The position numbers and the translations under genes are program-made. Shown piece after piece: positions 7,355 through 14,429 of a stretch of DNA of 14,429 nt. The notes beneath the pieces were generated by a model, which ran no database searches, had not been told where the DNA came from, and saw nothing but the letters and a program-made list of their open reading frames with translations. The DNA comes from Candidatus Eiseniibacteriota bacterium (GTDB taxonomy: Bacteria; Arandabacterota; Arandabacteria; JAGLYR01): contig JAGLYR010000121.1 in NCBI GenBank assembly GCA_023132135.1, forward strand, positions 1 to 14,429, written 5' to 3'. Position 1 is the first letter of the stretch; every line of letters begins with the position of its first letter.

Positions 7355-8518
7355 GTGAAACGGAAGAAACTCGTCATCCTGGGTTCAACGGGCTCCATCG
7401 GAAGAAACGTTCTGGATGTTGCGCGCGCTCATGCCGACCGCTTCGAGGTCATCGGACTCAGTGCGCATGAGCGGGGGAAACTTCTGGCGGAACAGGTTCG
7501 CGAGTTCCACCCGAGGATCGTGTGCCTGACCTCCGACGAGGGTGTGGCCGGTTTCCGGGGTGCGTGTGGGGATGCCAAGGTTGAAATCCGGGAGGGAGAA
7601 GAGAGCCTGAGCCGGTTGGCCGGAGATCCCGAGGCCGACATCGTGGTGAACGCGGTGGTGGGCGCCGCGGGGTTGAGGCCCACGGTTGCCGCGCTGGAAG
7701 CGGGGCGTCCGCTGGCCTTGGCCAACAAGGAATCGCTCGTGCTGGCCGGCGAGATTGTCATGGGGCTGGCCGCACAACGGGGAACGGTCATCCGGCCCAT
7801 AGACAGCGAGCTCAGCGCGCTGTGGCAGTGCCTGGCCGACCGGCCCCGGGAGGGGATCCGGAAAGTCCATCTGACTGCTTCGGGGGGACCATTCCGGGGT
7901 CTGGATGAGGCGGAACTTGCGAGAGTGACGGCCGGGGATGCTCTCAGGCACCCGGTCTGGGAAATGGGACCACGCATCACGATCGATTCAGCCACTCTCA
8001 TGAACAAGGGGTTTGAGATCCTGGAGACCCATTGGTTGTTCGGGTTCCCGTTCTCCGATATCGAAGCCATTGTTCATCCGCAGTCGGCCGTCCATGCCAT
8101 CCTGGAATTCGTAGACGGGTTTTCGATTGCGCTGGTGAGCCGGGCGGATATGAGACTGTCCATCCAGTATGCCCTGACTTTCCCCGAGCGCCTGCCGATG
8201 GAGGTTCCCCGTCTCGATTTGGCGGAGCTGGGAGGCTTCACCTTCGAGATGCCCGACCTGCGGCGGTTCCCTTGCCTGCAGCTGGCCCGGGAGGCAGGGG
8301 AGGCCGGGATGACGTACCCGGCCGTTCTCAACGGGGCCGACGAGATGGCAGTCCGCGCCTTCCTGGACGGACAGCTCCGTTTCGTGGACATTCCCCGGTT
8401 GATTGAATCGTGTCTGTCCGGCCACAAGCCTGTGTCGAGGCCTGCCGTCGAGGATATTCTGGAGGCCGATCGCTGGGCCCGGGCCTTCTGCCGGAATGAG
8501 GTTGAAGCTCTATCGTAG
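7355..8518 (+). CDS. dxr: 1-deoxy-D-xylulose-5-phosphate reductoisomerase
   Basis: Dxr (IspC) makes 2-C-methyl-D-erythritol 4-phosphate with NADPH and a divalent metal, the committed step of the MEP isoprenoid pathway. The 387-residue protein has the NADPH-binding GSTGSIG near residue 10, ALANKESLV, the metal-binding IDSELSALWQCL, LTASGGPF, HPVWEMGPRITIDSATLMNKGFE, and VHPQSAVHAILEF. The C-terminal helical domain is complete. The GTG start follows AGGGGAAG (7341-7348, spacing 6), 12 bases after cdsA. The gene indicates that the organism uses the MEP rather than the mevalonate route, and it supplies the precursors used by the neighbouring uppS. Confidence 0.96.
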   Translation: MKRKKLVILGSTGSIGRNVLDVARAHADRFEVIGLSAHERGKLLAEQVREFHPRIVCLTSDEGVAGFRGACGDAKVEIREGEESLSRLAGDPEADIVVNAVVGAAGLRPTVAALEAGRPLALANKESLVLAGEIVMGLAAQRGTVIRPIDSELSALWQCLADRPREGIRKVHLTASGGPFRGLDEAELARVTAGDALRHPVWEMGPRITIDSATLMNKGFEILETHWLFGFPFSDIEAIVHPQSAVHAILEFVDGFSIALVSRADMRLSIQYALTFPERLPMEVPRLDLAELGGFTFEMPDLRRFPCLQLAREAGEAGMTYPAVLNGADEMAVRAFLDGQLRFVDIPRLIESCLSGHKPVSRPAVEDILEADRWARAFCRNEVEALS

Positions 8519-8549
8519 GCATACCGCAGAGTGCACAGAAGGGGATCTC

Positions 8550-10085
8550 ATGATTGACTACATCTTTGCCGCCGTTTTCGCCCTGAGTCTGCTGATCTTC
8601 TCCCACGAGTTGGGCCACTTCATGGCGGCGAAACTCTCCGGGATTCGCGTGCTCAGGTTTTCCATGGGTTTCGGCCCGGTTCTTCTGCGCTGGGGCCGGG
8701 GGGAAACGGAATACGCGCTTTCCGCCATTCCCTTTGGTGGATACGTGAAGATGGCTGGTGAGGGAGATGAGGACGAAACCAAAGGCGAGCCCTGGGAGTT
8801 CGCCTCCAAGCCGGTGTGGAAGCGTCTGATTGTCGTGATCGCCGGTCCGTTCATGAATCTCCTGCTGGCGCTGGTGATCACGATTTCTGTGATCTACATC
8901 GGCGGGATCGAGTATGTGGACACCACCCGGTTGGGCCGCGTGGTGCCGGGATCTCTGGCAGACGGGGCGGGGTTGGTGGTGGGAGACCGGATCCTGGCGG
9001 TGGGGGAGACGGACGTCGGGAACTGGAGCGATCTGACCGATGCCCTGCTCACTGTTCCGGGGGGACCCGTCAATATCTCCATTGAGCGGGAGGGCGAGGT
9101 TGTTCAGACCGTCATGGTGTTCCCGGATTCGGTGACACCAGCGGTGTACCGGCGCATTGGTGTGGAACCCTTTGAACGGCCCGTGATCGGGAAAGCCCGG
9201 CGGCGGTCTCCTGCACGCCGGGCCGGTCTGCGGTCCGGAGATGAGATTGTCTCCATAGCGGGCACGCCCATCACCCAGTGGGGAGAAATAGCGGCGATCA
9301 TTCACGAGAGTCCTGGCGTGGCCATACCCATCGTGTGGTTACGGGATGGCAACCGGATGGAGGCCGAAGTGGTTCCCGAAGAGGGGGATGTCCTGAGCGA
9401 CGCGCCCATCATCGGGACAGTGCGCGGGGGTTCTGCTGCAGACCTGGGGGGACTTGAGCGGGGAGACCGGATTGTCTCCGTGAACGGTGCTCGGGTGGAG
9501 CGGTGGGGTGAGGTCGGCGAGTTTGTTCGCCAGAGTGGCGGTGCTCCTGTTGTGATTGCCTGGGATCGGGACGGACATCCGATGCAGGCGGAGGTTGTTC
9601 TGGAAGAGGGAGACATTCTGAACGACCCCATGAAGGTCACGCGCAAGGGCCTGATCCAGATCAAGGCGTTCTATGCCCGCCGCGACGTGCCGCTTCTGGA
9701 AGCGGCCTCGCTGGGCTTCGATCACACGATGTGGTTGGCCAAGCAGGTTCTGCTGTTCATCAAGGTGCTCTTCACGGGCCAAGCTTCGCGCGACATGGTC
9801 GGAGGCCCCATCCGTATCGGCCAAATGGCGGGTGAGATGGTTATGTGGGGAGTTGCCGAGCTGTTCTTCTTCATTGCCTACCTCTCCGTGGTTCTCTGCC
9901 TTCTGAATTTGCTCCCTGTGCCGGTTCTCGACGGCGGCCACGTGGTCTTCCTCGCCATAGAGGTGGTCATGCGCCGGCCCCTGAGCCTCAGGGTCCGCAC
10001 GGTTTTCCAGCAGGTGGGCTTTGTCCTGCTCCTGCTGGTGATGGCGCTGGTGATGGTGCTGGACCTGGATAAGTTACGCGGATAG
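8550..10085 (+). CDS. rseP: RseP-type site-2 intramembrane metalloprotease with three PDZ-like domains
   Basis: RseP cleaves transmembrane anti-sigma factors and remnant signal peptides within the inner membrane. The 511-residue protein has the HEXXH zinc motif in the first membrane helix (HELGH, 19-23), AIPFGGYVKMAGE (59-71), a membrane helix at about 93-118, a periplasmic PDZ region (126-360), and the C-terminal NLLPVPVLDGGH (453-464) with zinc ligand Asp461, followed by the last membrane helix. Unusually, three PDZ-like modules are visible: about 126-192, 212-284 and 287-359. The last two are 73 residues each and align without gaps at 34 identities. Most homologues have one or two PDZ domains and 350-450 residues. 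ATG 8550 follows AAGGGGAT; upstream extension runs into dxr. The gene lies 31 bases after dxr and converges on the lipoprotein gene with a 10-base gap. Confidence 0.94.
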   Translation: MIDYIFAAVFALSLLIFSHELGHFMAAKLSGIRVLRFSMGFGPVLLRWGRGETEYALSAIPFGGYVKMAGEGDEDETKGEPWEFASKPVWKRLIVVIAGPFMNLLLALVITISVIYIGGIEYVDTTRLGRVVPGSLADGAGLVVGDRILAVGETDVGNWSDLTDALLTVPGGPVNISIEREGEVVQTVMVFPDSVTPAVYRRIGVEPFERPVIGKARRRSPARRAGLRSGDEIVSIAGTPITQWGEIAAIIHESPGVAIPIVWLRDGNRMEAEVVPEEGDVLSDAPIIGTVRGGSAADLGGLERGDRIVSVNGARVERWGEVGEFVRQSGGAPVVIAWDRDGHPMQAEVVLEEGDILNDPMKVTRKGLIQIKAFYARRDVPLLEAASLGFDHTMWLAKQVLLFIKVLFTGQASRDMVGGPIRIGQMAGEMVMWGVAELFFFIAYLSVVLCLLNLLPVPVLDGGHVVFLAIEVVMRRPLSLRVRTVFQQVGFVLLLLVMALVMVLDLDKLRG

Positions 10086-10095
10086 CCTGCGTTTC

Positions 10096-10437
10096 TCACC
10101 GATCCGTCGGTTCCTCAGCTTGGGTTATGGCTTGGGAAATGAGGTCCGACCACTCCACAGCGGTCAGGTGGTTCTTCTCTGCAAAGTCCACCATCTCCTC
10201 TCGCCAGTTGGAGGGCATAGGAGCAGCTTCGAGGGCGCGGAGGAGGGATTCCCGATCGCCTGCAGCATCTTCTTGCGCTCGAAGGAAGACGGTGCAATAC
10301 TCGACGAAGGTTTCTTGGGAGATAGTGCCGGGGGGACGTGCGGGTTCACACCCCGATACGGGGAGACTCAAAGCAAGAACCAGCCCGCCGGCAACGATCA
10401 TGTTCCGACTGTCCGGATGGCACTTGCCGCTTCGCAT
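10096..10437 (-). CDS. Small putative lipoprotein of unknown function
   Basis: This is the only convincing minus-strand gene in the window. It predicts 113 residues with a short basic N-terminus, a hydrophobic stretch (about 14-27) and a lipobox ending VSGC with lipidated Cys30. The mature part is about 84 residues, mostly helix-forming and charged: EYCTVFLRAQEDAAG, then WREEMVDFAEKNHLTAVEWSDLISQAI, with a polar tail. I do not recognise the family. It resembles in size and pattern other short alpha-helical lipoproteins of diderm bacteria. A second ATG at 10401 would give 101 residues but no basic n-region, so 10437 is preferred despite weak SD support for both. It converges on rseP and diverges from omp85, starting 20 bases from the Omp85 ATG. 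The location suggests an envelope role, but this is only inferred. Confidence 0.7.
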   Translation of the reverse strand: MRSGKCHPDSRNMIVAGGLVLALSLPVSGCEPARPPGTISQETFVEYCTVFLRAQEDAAGDRESLLRALEAAPMPSNWREEMVDFAEKNHLTAVEWSDLISQAITQAEEPTDR

Positions 10438-10457
10438 GTAACCATCCAAGCATATCC

Positions 10458-12407
10458 ATGTCACAGGGTCAATCCATATCCGTTCTGTCCGGGTCCGGCC
10501 GCGTGCGGATCGATCCGCGGTTCCTGATCGCGCTCCTTCTGATTGGGGCCGCCCTGTGGGCCGCGCCGGCCGGTGGTGATCAGGATAGGCCGCCCACCAT
10601 CCGCCGGCTGGAGTTCGAAGGGAACAGTCAGGTGGACGACGGTTCTCTGCGGGACGTGATTCGAACCGAGGCATCTTCCTTTCTGCATACCCGCAGATTG
10701 AATCGTCGCCATCTGGACGACGACGCCGTGGAGATCGTCAAGTACTACGAGAGCTGCGGGTTCCTGGAAGCCGAGGTCACTGCGACCCAGGTGGAGGAAG
10801 ACGCGGAAGGCGGATGCGTCGTCACGTTTGTCATTCGGGAAGGCCGTCAGACCATCATTGCCGAAATCCGGGTTTTCGGCAATCTCGTTATCAACACCCG
10901 CCGGATTGCACGGGAACTGGATCTGAAATCGGGCAAGCCGCTTCGCCCCTCGATTATCCCGCAGGACGAATTCCGCATCTATGCGCTCTACGCCGATGAA
11001 GGCTTCTTCCGCTGCGAAGTTTCCCACATGCTCATCGAGAGAGAGGATGGGGTCGTACTCACATATCTGATTGATGAGGGCGAGAGAGTGTACCTGGGTG
11101 GGGTGTCGGTGAGAGGGAACGAGCAAACGCGGCGGCTCATGATTGCGCGGGAGCTGGTTCTGCGCAGCGGAGACGTGTTCCGACGGAAGGATGTTCTGCT
11201 TTCCCAGCAACGGATCTATGAGACGGGTCTCTTGGTGGACGTCGAAATGGAACCGCGCCTCAGGGCGTCGGACAGGGACACGGTGGATCTGGTGATTCGG
11301 GTGCGGGAAGAGCGGAACCGCTGGGTCGGGATGGGGGTGGGCTATGGAACGCGCGATTTGCTCCGGCTGTCCGGTGAATGGGGACACCGGAACCTCTGGG
11401 GAACCGGACGGCAGGTTGGACTGGAAGGTGTCATGGGCACGGGGCTTTTCCCCGCGGAACTCAACAAGTTCCGGGCCCAGGTCCGCTACCTCGAGCCCTG
11501 GCTGGCCGGAACGCGGAACACGGGAATCGTGACTGTTTACGAGCAACACACGTACGAGCATTACGCTGGCGCCGATTTCTGGCTGAGGCGGACCGGTGCA
11601 ATGCTCAGCGCTCGGCGCAAAGTGGGAGAGAGAATCCGGACCTGGCTGAGCTACGGGTACGAGTCAGTCGAGGTTCCTTCGGACCTGGTGGATTTCAGCA
11701 GTCCTGAGGTTCTGCGGGATCTGGGGCTGGAGCGGGATGGAGAGACCTCTATTGTCGAGTTCATTTTCGAAAGGGACATGCGCGACCACTTCTTTGAACC
11801 TTCCCGGGGTTCGATGTCCCGTCTGTCGGTAGGCCTGGCAGGCGGACCGCTAGGGGGAACGAACGAGTTCGGCAAGATCACGGGATTCTGGAATTACTAC
11901 ATACAGTTCTCGCCCCGCTCGGTTCTTTCATTCAAGATCAACGCAGGGTGGGTCAACCGTTGCTGGGGAGACGGTGAGGTTCCCGCGTACGAACGCTTCC
12001 GGACCGGAGGTCCGACTTCCGTGCGGGGGTACCAAGAGGACGAGATTGAGGTGCCGGGGAGGGCGCCCGCCCCGGGGGATTCGACAGGAACGCTTGCCAC
12101 GCCCGGTTCCGCGCTTCTCGTCACCAAAGTGGAAATCACGTTTCCCCTGTTCTGGAAGCTGGGGGGCACGGTGTTCCTGGATGGCGGCAATGTCTGGAGC
12201 GATTTCAAACAGGTCAAGGGTAAGCACTTCCTCTCGGTGAGCGATGAGCCGAATTACTATCGCTACTCAACCGGCGTTGGGCTCTGGATCGCGACGCCGG
12301 TGGGGCCGTTACAGATTGGCTACGGAATCAAGCTGCGCCCGGGGCTTCGCGCCGGAGACATAATGTCGTCGGCCTCGGGATGGGTGATTTTCGGACAGTC
12401 GCTGTAG
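10458..12407 (+). CDS. Omp85-family outer-membrane assembly protein (BamA/TamA type, three POTRA)
   Basis: The product has 649 residues from ATG 10458. It has a signal peptide (basic segment about 15-21, hydrophobic core 22-36, cleavage near APAGG), three POTRA domains at about 47-130, 133-212 and 212-286, and a C-terminal 16-strand-type barrel from about 288. The barrel contains the loop-6 motif VRGY (522-525) and the VFLDGGNVW segment (572-580). BamA normally has five POTRA domains and about 800 residues, whereas TamA has three and about 580. A TamB-like gene follows directly, favouring a TamA-like role, while position after rseP is that of bamA. No SD precedes ATG 10458. GTG 10503 gives a cleaner signal peptide and is a real alternative. 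The last residue is Leu rather than the usual aromatic. Confidence 0.9.
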   Translation: MSQGQSISVLSGSGRVRIDPRFLIALLLIGAALWAAPAGGDQDRPPTIRRLEFEGNSQVDDGSLRDVIRTEASSFLHTRRLNRRHLDDDAVEIVKYYESCGFLEAEVTATQVEEDAEGGCVVTFVIREGRQTIIAEIRVFGNLVINTRRIARELDLKSGKPLRPSIIPQDEFRIYALYADEGFFRCEVSHMLIEREDGVVLTYLIDEGERVYLGGVSVRGNEQTRRLMIARELVLRSGDVFRRKDVLLSQQRIYETGLLVDVEMEPRLRASDRDTVDLVIRVREERNRWVGMGVGYGTRDLLRLSGEWGHRNLWGTGRQVGLEGVMGTGLFPAELNKFRAQVRYLEPWLAGTRNTGIVTVYEQHTYEHYAGADFWLRRTGAMLSARRKVGERIRTWLSYGYESVEVPSDLVDFSSPEVLRDLGLERDGETSIVEFIFERDMRDHFFEPSRGSMSRLSVGLAGGPLGGTNEFGKITGFWNYYIQFSPRSVLSFKINAGWVNRCWGDGEVPAYERFRTGGPTSVRGYQEDEIEVPGRAPAPGDSTGTLATPGSALLVTKVEITFPLFWKLGGTVFLDGGNVWSDFKQVKGKHFLSVSDEPNYYRYSTGVGLWIATPVGPLQIGYGIKLRPGLRAGDIMSSASGWVIFGQSL

Positions 12408-12416
12408 GTGAGTTGG

Positions 12417-14429
12417 ATGGCGGGACGATTCTCAAGACGGTCGAAGATTGCAGGGCTGGTGCTTCTCGGGCTCGTGATGGGAGCCGGGATGGCACTGGCG
12501 TATCTCTCGTTCCGCCCTTCGCCGTGGGTGGCAGAGCGCGTCTCCCGGGCTATCAACAGGGCGTGGGGGAATTCCTGCGGTTTCCGGGTGGAGATTGGGA
12601 CTGTTGTCGGCAGTCCGTTCACTCGGGTATCTCTCACCGGTGTTAGCTTCGAGCACTGGAGTGGCGGGATCCGGGCCTCGGTGGACACGGTTCAGATCGA
12701 TCCCGTTCTCCTAGGTTTGCTGCGCGGGAAGATTGCTCTGCGGTCTCTTATTCTGGTGTCGCCGGACATTCGACTACTGGCAGGTGGCCGGGATGATCTC
12801 CAGCAGGAATCCGCATTCCCCGCCAGCATCGGCCACTTGGAGATTCACCGGGTCATCATTCGGGACGCGCGGGTTGAGGGTGGTCCCCTGGGGCGGGGTG
12901 AGGTGGTGGAGGAGATCGATATCGAGGGCTTTGTTCGGGCGCGTGGTGATCACTTTGCCATCCGGTTGGACAGCGGTTCGGGGATCTGGTCGAGACCCGG
13001 CCTTCGCGTGAATTCACTCACCGGTTGGTTGACCCGGAAGGGACTGGTTCTGCGTCCCAAGCTCACCTTGCAAACGCCGCTGTCGTCTGTTGAGATCAAG
13101 GGAGAGATCCATCTGGATTCCCAGCAGCCCTCCCGGCTGAGAGTCGGGCTCGGGGACCTGTTTCTCGATGAGATTGCGTCCGCCGACCCGCGCGTGCCCC
13201 GGTGGATCTCGGGATGGCTTTCGGGCGCCCTTTACCTCACGGGGTCGCGGGAGGCCTGGGAGGCGCGAGTTTCCCTCCAGGGGCAAATCCCGGAGTGGCC
13301 TCCGGGTAAGGTTCGGGCCCACGTCGCCGGCCGGAGTGATTCCGTGGCGATCCTGGAACTGGCTCTCGAGGCCGAGAACACACGCTTGAGCAGCAACGGC
13401 ATGAGGGTTGCCCTGGAGTCGGGTTGCTTTGAGGGAAATCTGGACGTCCGGGGCCTGGACCTGGACAGGATCCTGAGGGTGGAGGGCGCCGAGACGGATC
13501 TCAATGCCGCGATCTCCTTCTCCGGCACAGGCCTTGGGGGATCTTCCCCGAGTGTCCATCTCGGCGTGGATCTGCAGCCAGGCACCGCACGGGGTCTGGG
13601 GCTGGGCGCGGGTCACATCGCGCTGGAGGCCGGGCCAGGCAGGATCGATGTCCACGAAGCTTGCGCCGTGGGTGATGGTTGGGAAATCACGGGGCATGGA
13701 GTGTGGGATCGGGGCGAGAATCTTCAGGCGGAGTTCGTTCTCGACTGTGCGTCTGTCCGGGAGATTGGCCGTGCTCTTGGCCAGGATCTGGAGGGCAGGG
13801 GCAGTGTCCGTTTCCGGGCTGGGGGAGCACTCGACGACCTGGCCGGGAGCGCGGCCATGGACTTCCGGGATCTGTGCTTTGAGGGAGTTACCGTTGATAC
13901 GCTTCTGGCCGACGTGTCCTTCACGGGAGGGAACGGACCGCTGGGAGCTTCCTGCTTTTTCGAATCACGGGGAATCGCCGCCCGGGGCATGTCGGGACAG
14001 AAGCTGGTAGCCCATTTCTCCATCACGGGCCGCGAGATTGACGAGTTTCATGCCGTGGGACAGGTCGACAGTGTCCTCCTGCAGGTCGAAGGACGAATGA
14101 CCGACCGTGATGGGGTTCAGACGCTGACCTTCACCCGGGCGGAGCTTTCGGGCACCGAGCGACTCTGGAAGAATGGTGATGATGTCCAGATAGTGTTCTC
14201 GGAGGATGGGATGGAGATCCGGCCCTGCCGTTGGCAGTGCACGGGGGGAGTGATCGAAGCTTCAGCACGGATTCGGTCGGATGGCGCCACAGACATCGCA
14301 GTCCACGGGACGCAGATGTCTCTCGGCGCGATCGCGAACCTTGCTGTGCCGGGCCGCGGGCTGGATGGCACGGCCTTTGTGGATGTGTCTGTAACAGGAA
14401 CCCGGGCGGCTCCGAGCGCGCAGGTTTCA
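12417..14429 (+). CDS. TamB/AsmA-like translocation and assembly protein, 3' end outside window
   Basis: An uninterrupted frame of 671 codons runs from ATG 12417 to the last base without a stop, so the gene is truncated by the window edge. AGGTGA (12406-12411) serves as SD and the start is 9 bases after the Omp85 stop. The product begins with basic residues (RFSRRSK) and a membrane anchor at about 11-31. The N-terminal TamB/AsmA pattern follows at about 57-121 (VEIGTVVGSPFTRVSLTGV, then a hydrophobic strand ending SPDIRLL). The remainder is a long series of beta-strand-rich, low-helix repeats of the kind that forms the TamB/AsmA hydrophobic groove. Family members bridge the inner and outer membranes and move phospholipids or assist outer-membrane protein insertion with Omp85 partners. 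The conserved C-terminal DUF490 domain should lie beyond 14429, so TamB versus other AsmA-like proteins is not fully settled. Confidence 0.85.
   Translation, partial: MAGRFSRRSKIAGLVLLGLVMGAGMALAYLSFRPSPWVAERVSRAINRAWGNSCGFRVEIGTVVGSPFTRVSLTGVSFEHWSGGIRASVDTVQIDPVLLGLLRGKIALRSLILVSPDIRLLAGGRDDLQQESAFPASIGHLEIHRVIIRDARVEGGPLGRGEVVEEIDIEGFVRARGDHFAIRLDSGSGIWSRPGLRVNSLTGWLTRKGLVLRPKLTLQTPLSSVEIKGEIHLDSQQPSRLRVGLGDLFLDEIASADPRVPRWISGWLSGALYLTGSREAWEARVSLQGQIPEWPPGKVRAHVAGRSDSVAILELALEAENTRLSSNGMRVALESGCFEGNLDVRGLDLDRILRVEGAETDLNAAISFSGTGLGGSSPSVHLGVDLQPGTARGLGLGAGHIALEAGPGRIDVHEACAVGDGWEITGHGVWDRGENLQAEFVLDCASVREIGRALGQDLEGRGSVRFRAGGALDDLAGSAAMDFRDLCFEGVTVDTLLADVSFTGGNGPLGASCFFESRGIAARGMSGQKLVAHFSITGREIDEFHAVGQVDSVLLQVEGRMTDRDGVQTLTFTRAELSGTERLWKNGDDVQIVFSEDGMEIRPCRWQCTGGVIEASARIRSDGATDIAVHGTQMSLGAIANLAVPGRGLDGTAFVDVSVTGTRAAPSAQVS

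Noticed and set aside
10070-10110. Bidirectional terminator between the convergent ends of rseP and the lipoprotein gene
   Set aside because: Only 10 bases separate the stops and no hairpin with T-runs is visible.
10338-10457. N-terminal extension of the Omp85 gene
   Set aside because: It would bury the signal peptide about 60 residues inside the protein and overlap the lipoprotein coding region.
10120-10527. Plus-strand open frame between rseP and omp85 (135 residues)
   Set aside because: It has no SD, signal or recognisable domain and lies opposite the minus-strand lipoprotein, whose signal peptide and lipobox are coherent.

Overview
The window is GC-rich bacterial chromosome carrying a dense, almost wholly plus-strand block of housekeeping genes. 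Starts are a mix of ATG, GTG and TTG, most with clear Shine-Dalgarno (SD) sequences, and many junctions are overlapping or nearly so. An Omp85 outer-membrane barrel protein, a TamB/AsmA-like protein, a lipoprotein and an RseP protease show that the organism is diderm. The order rplM-rpsI-rpsB-tsf-pyrH-frr-uppS-cdsA-dxr-rseP-omp85 is the widespread bacterial arrangement. I cannot name the phylum from sequence alone. An uncultured lineage near the FCB group (Eisenbacteria-, Krumholzibacteria- or Latescibacteria-like) is a guess from the gene mix and GC content.

Layout: (1) 1-1573: a 21-bp hairpin directly upstream of a YjbQ-family gene, then mtnA (methionine salvage). (2) 1574-2561: a candidate promoter, then rplM and rpsI. 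(3) 2562-5708: the translation and UMP-kinase group rpsB, tsf, pyrH, frr. tsf/pyrH and pyrH/frr overlap by 4 and 8 bases. (4) 5731-8518: lipid-precursor genes uppS, cdsA and dxr. (5) 8550-14429: envelope quality control and assembly. This holds an RseP site-2 protease, a small lipoprotein gene on the minus strand, an Omp85 protein with three POTRA domains, and the first 671 codons of a TamB/AsmA-like gene that runs off the window end.

The genes fit together functionally. Dxr feeds the MEP isoprenoid pathway that supplies UppS, which makes the undecaprenyl carrier for cell-wall and outer-membrane glycans. CdsA makes CDP-diacylglycerol for phospholipids. RseP controls envelope stress signalling. 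Omp85 and the TamB-like protein serve outer-membrane protein or lipid delivery.

Most of the window is ordinary core genome. Four things stand out: three PDZ-like domains in RseP, the last two an ungapped tandem duplication at 34 of 73 identical residues; a three-POTRA Omp85 coupled to a TamB-like gene where bamA and skp/lpxD would usually be expected; an unrecognised lipoprotein gene inserted in reverse between rseP and omp85; and the long hairpin abutting the yjbQ ribosome-binding site. I saw no CRISPR array, insertion sequence, tRNA or rRNA, and no convincing new multi-gene system.
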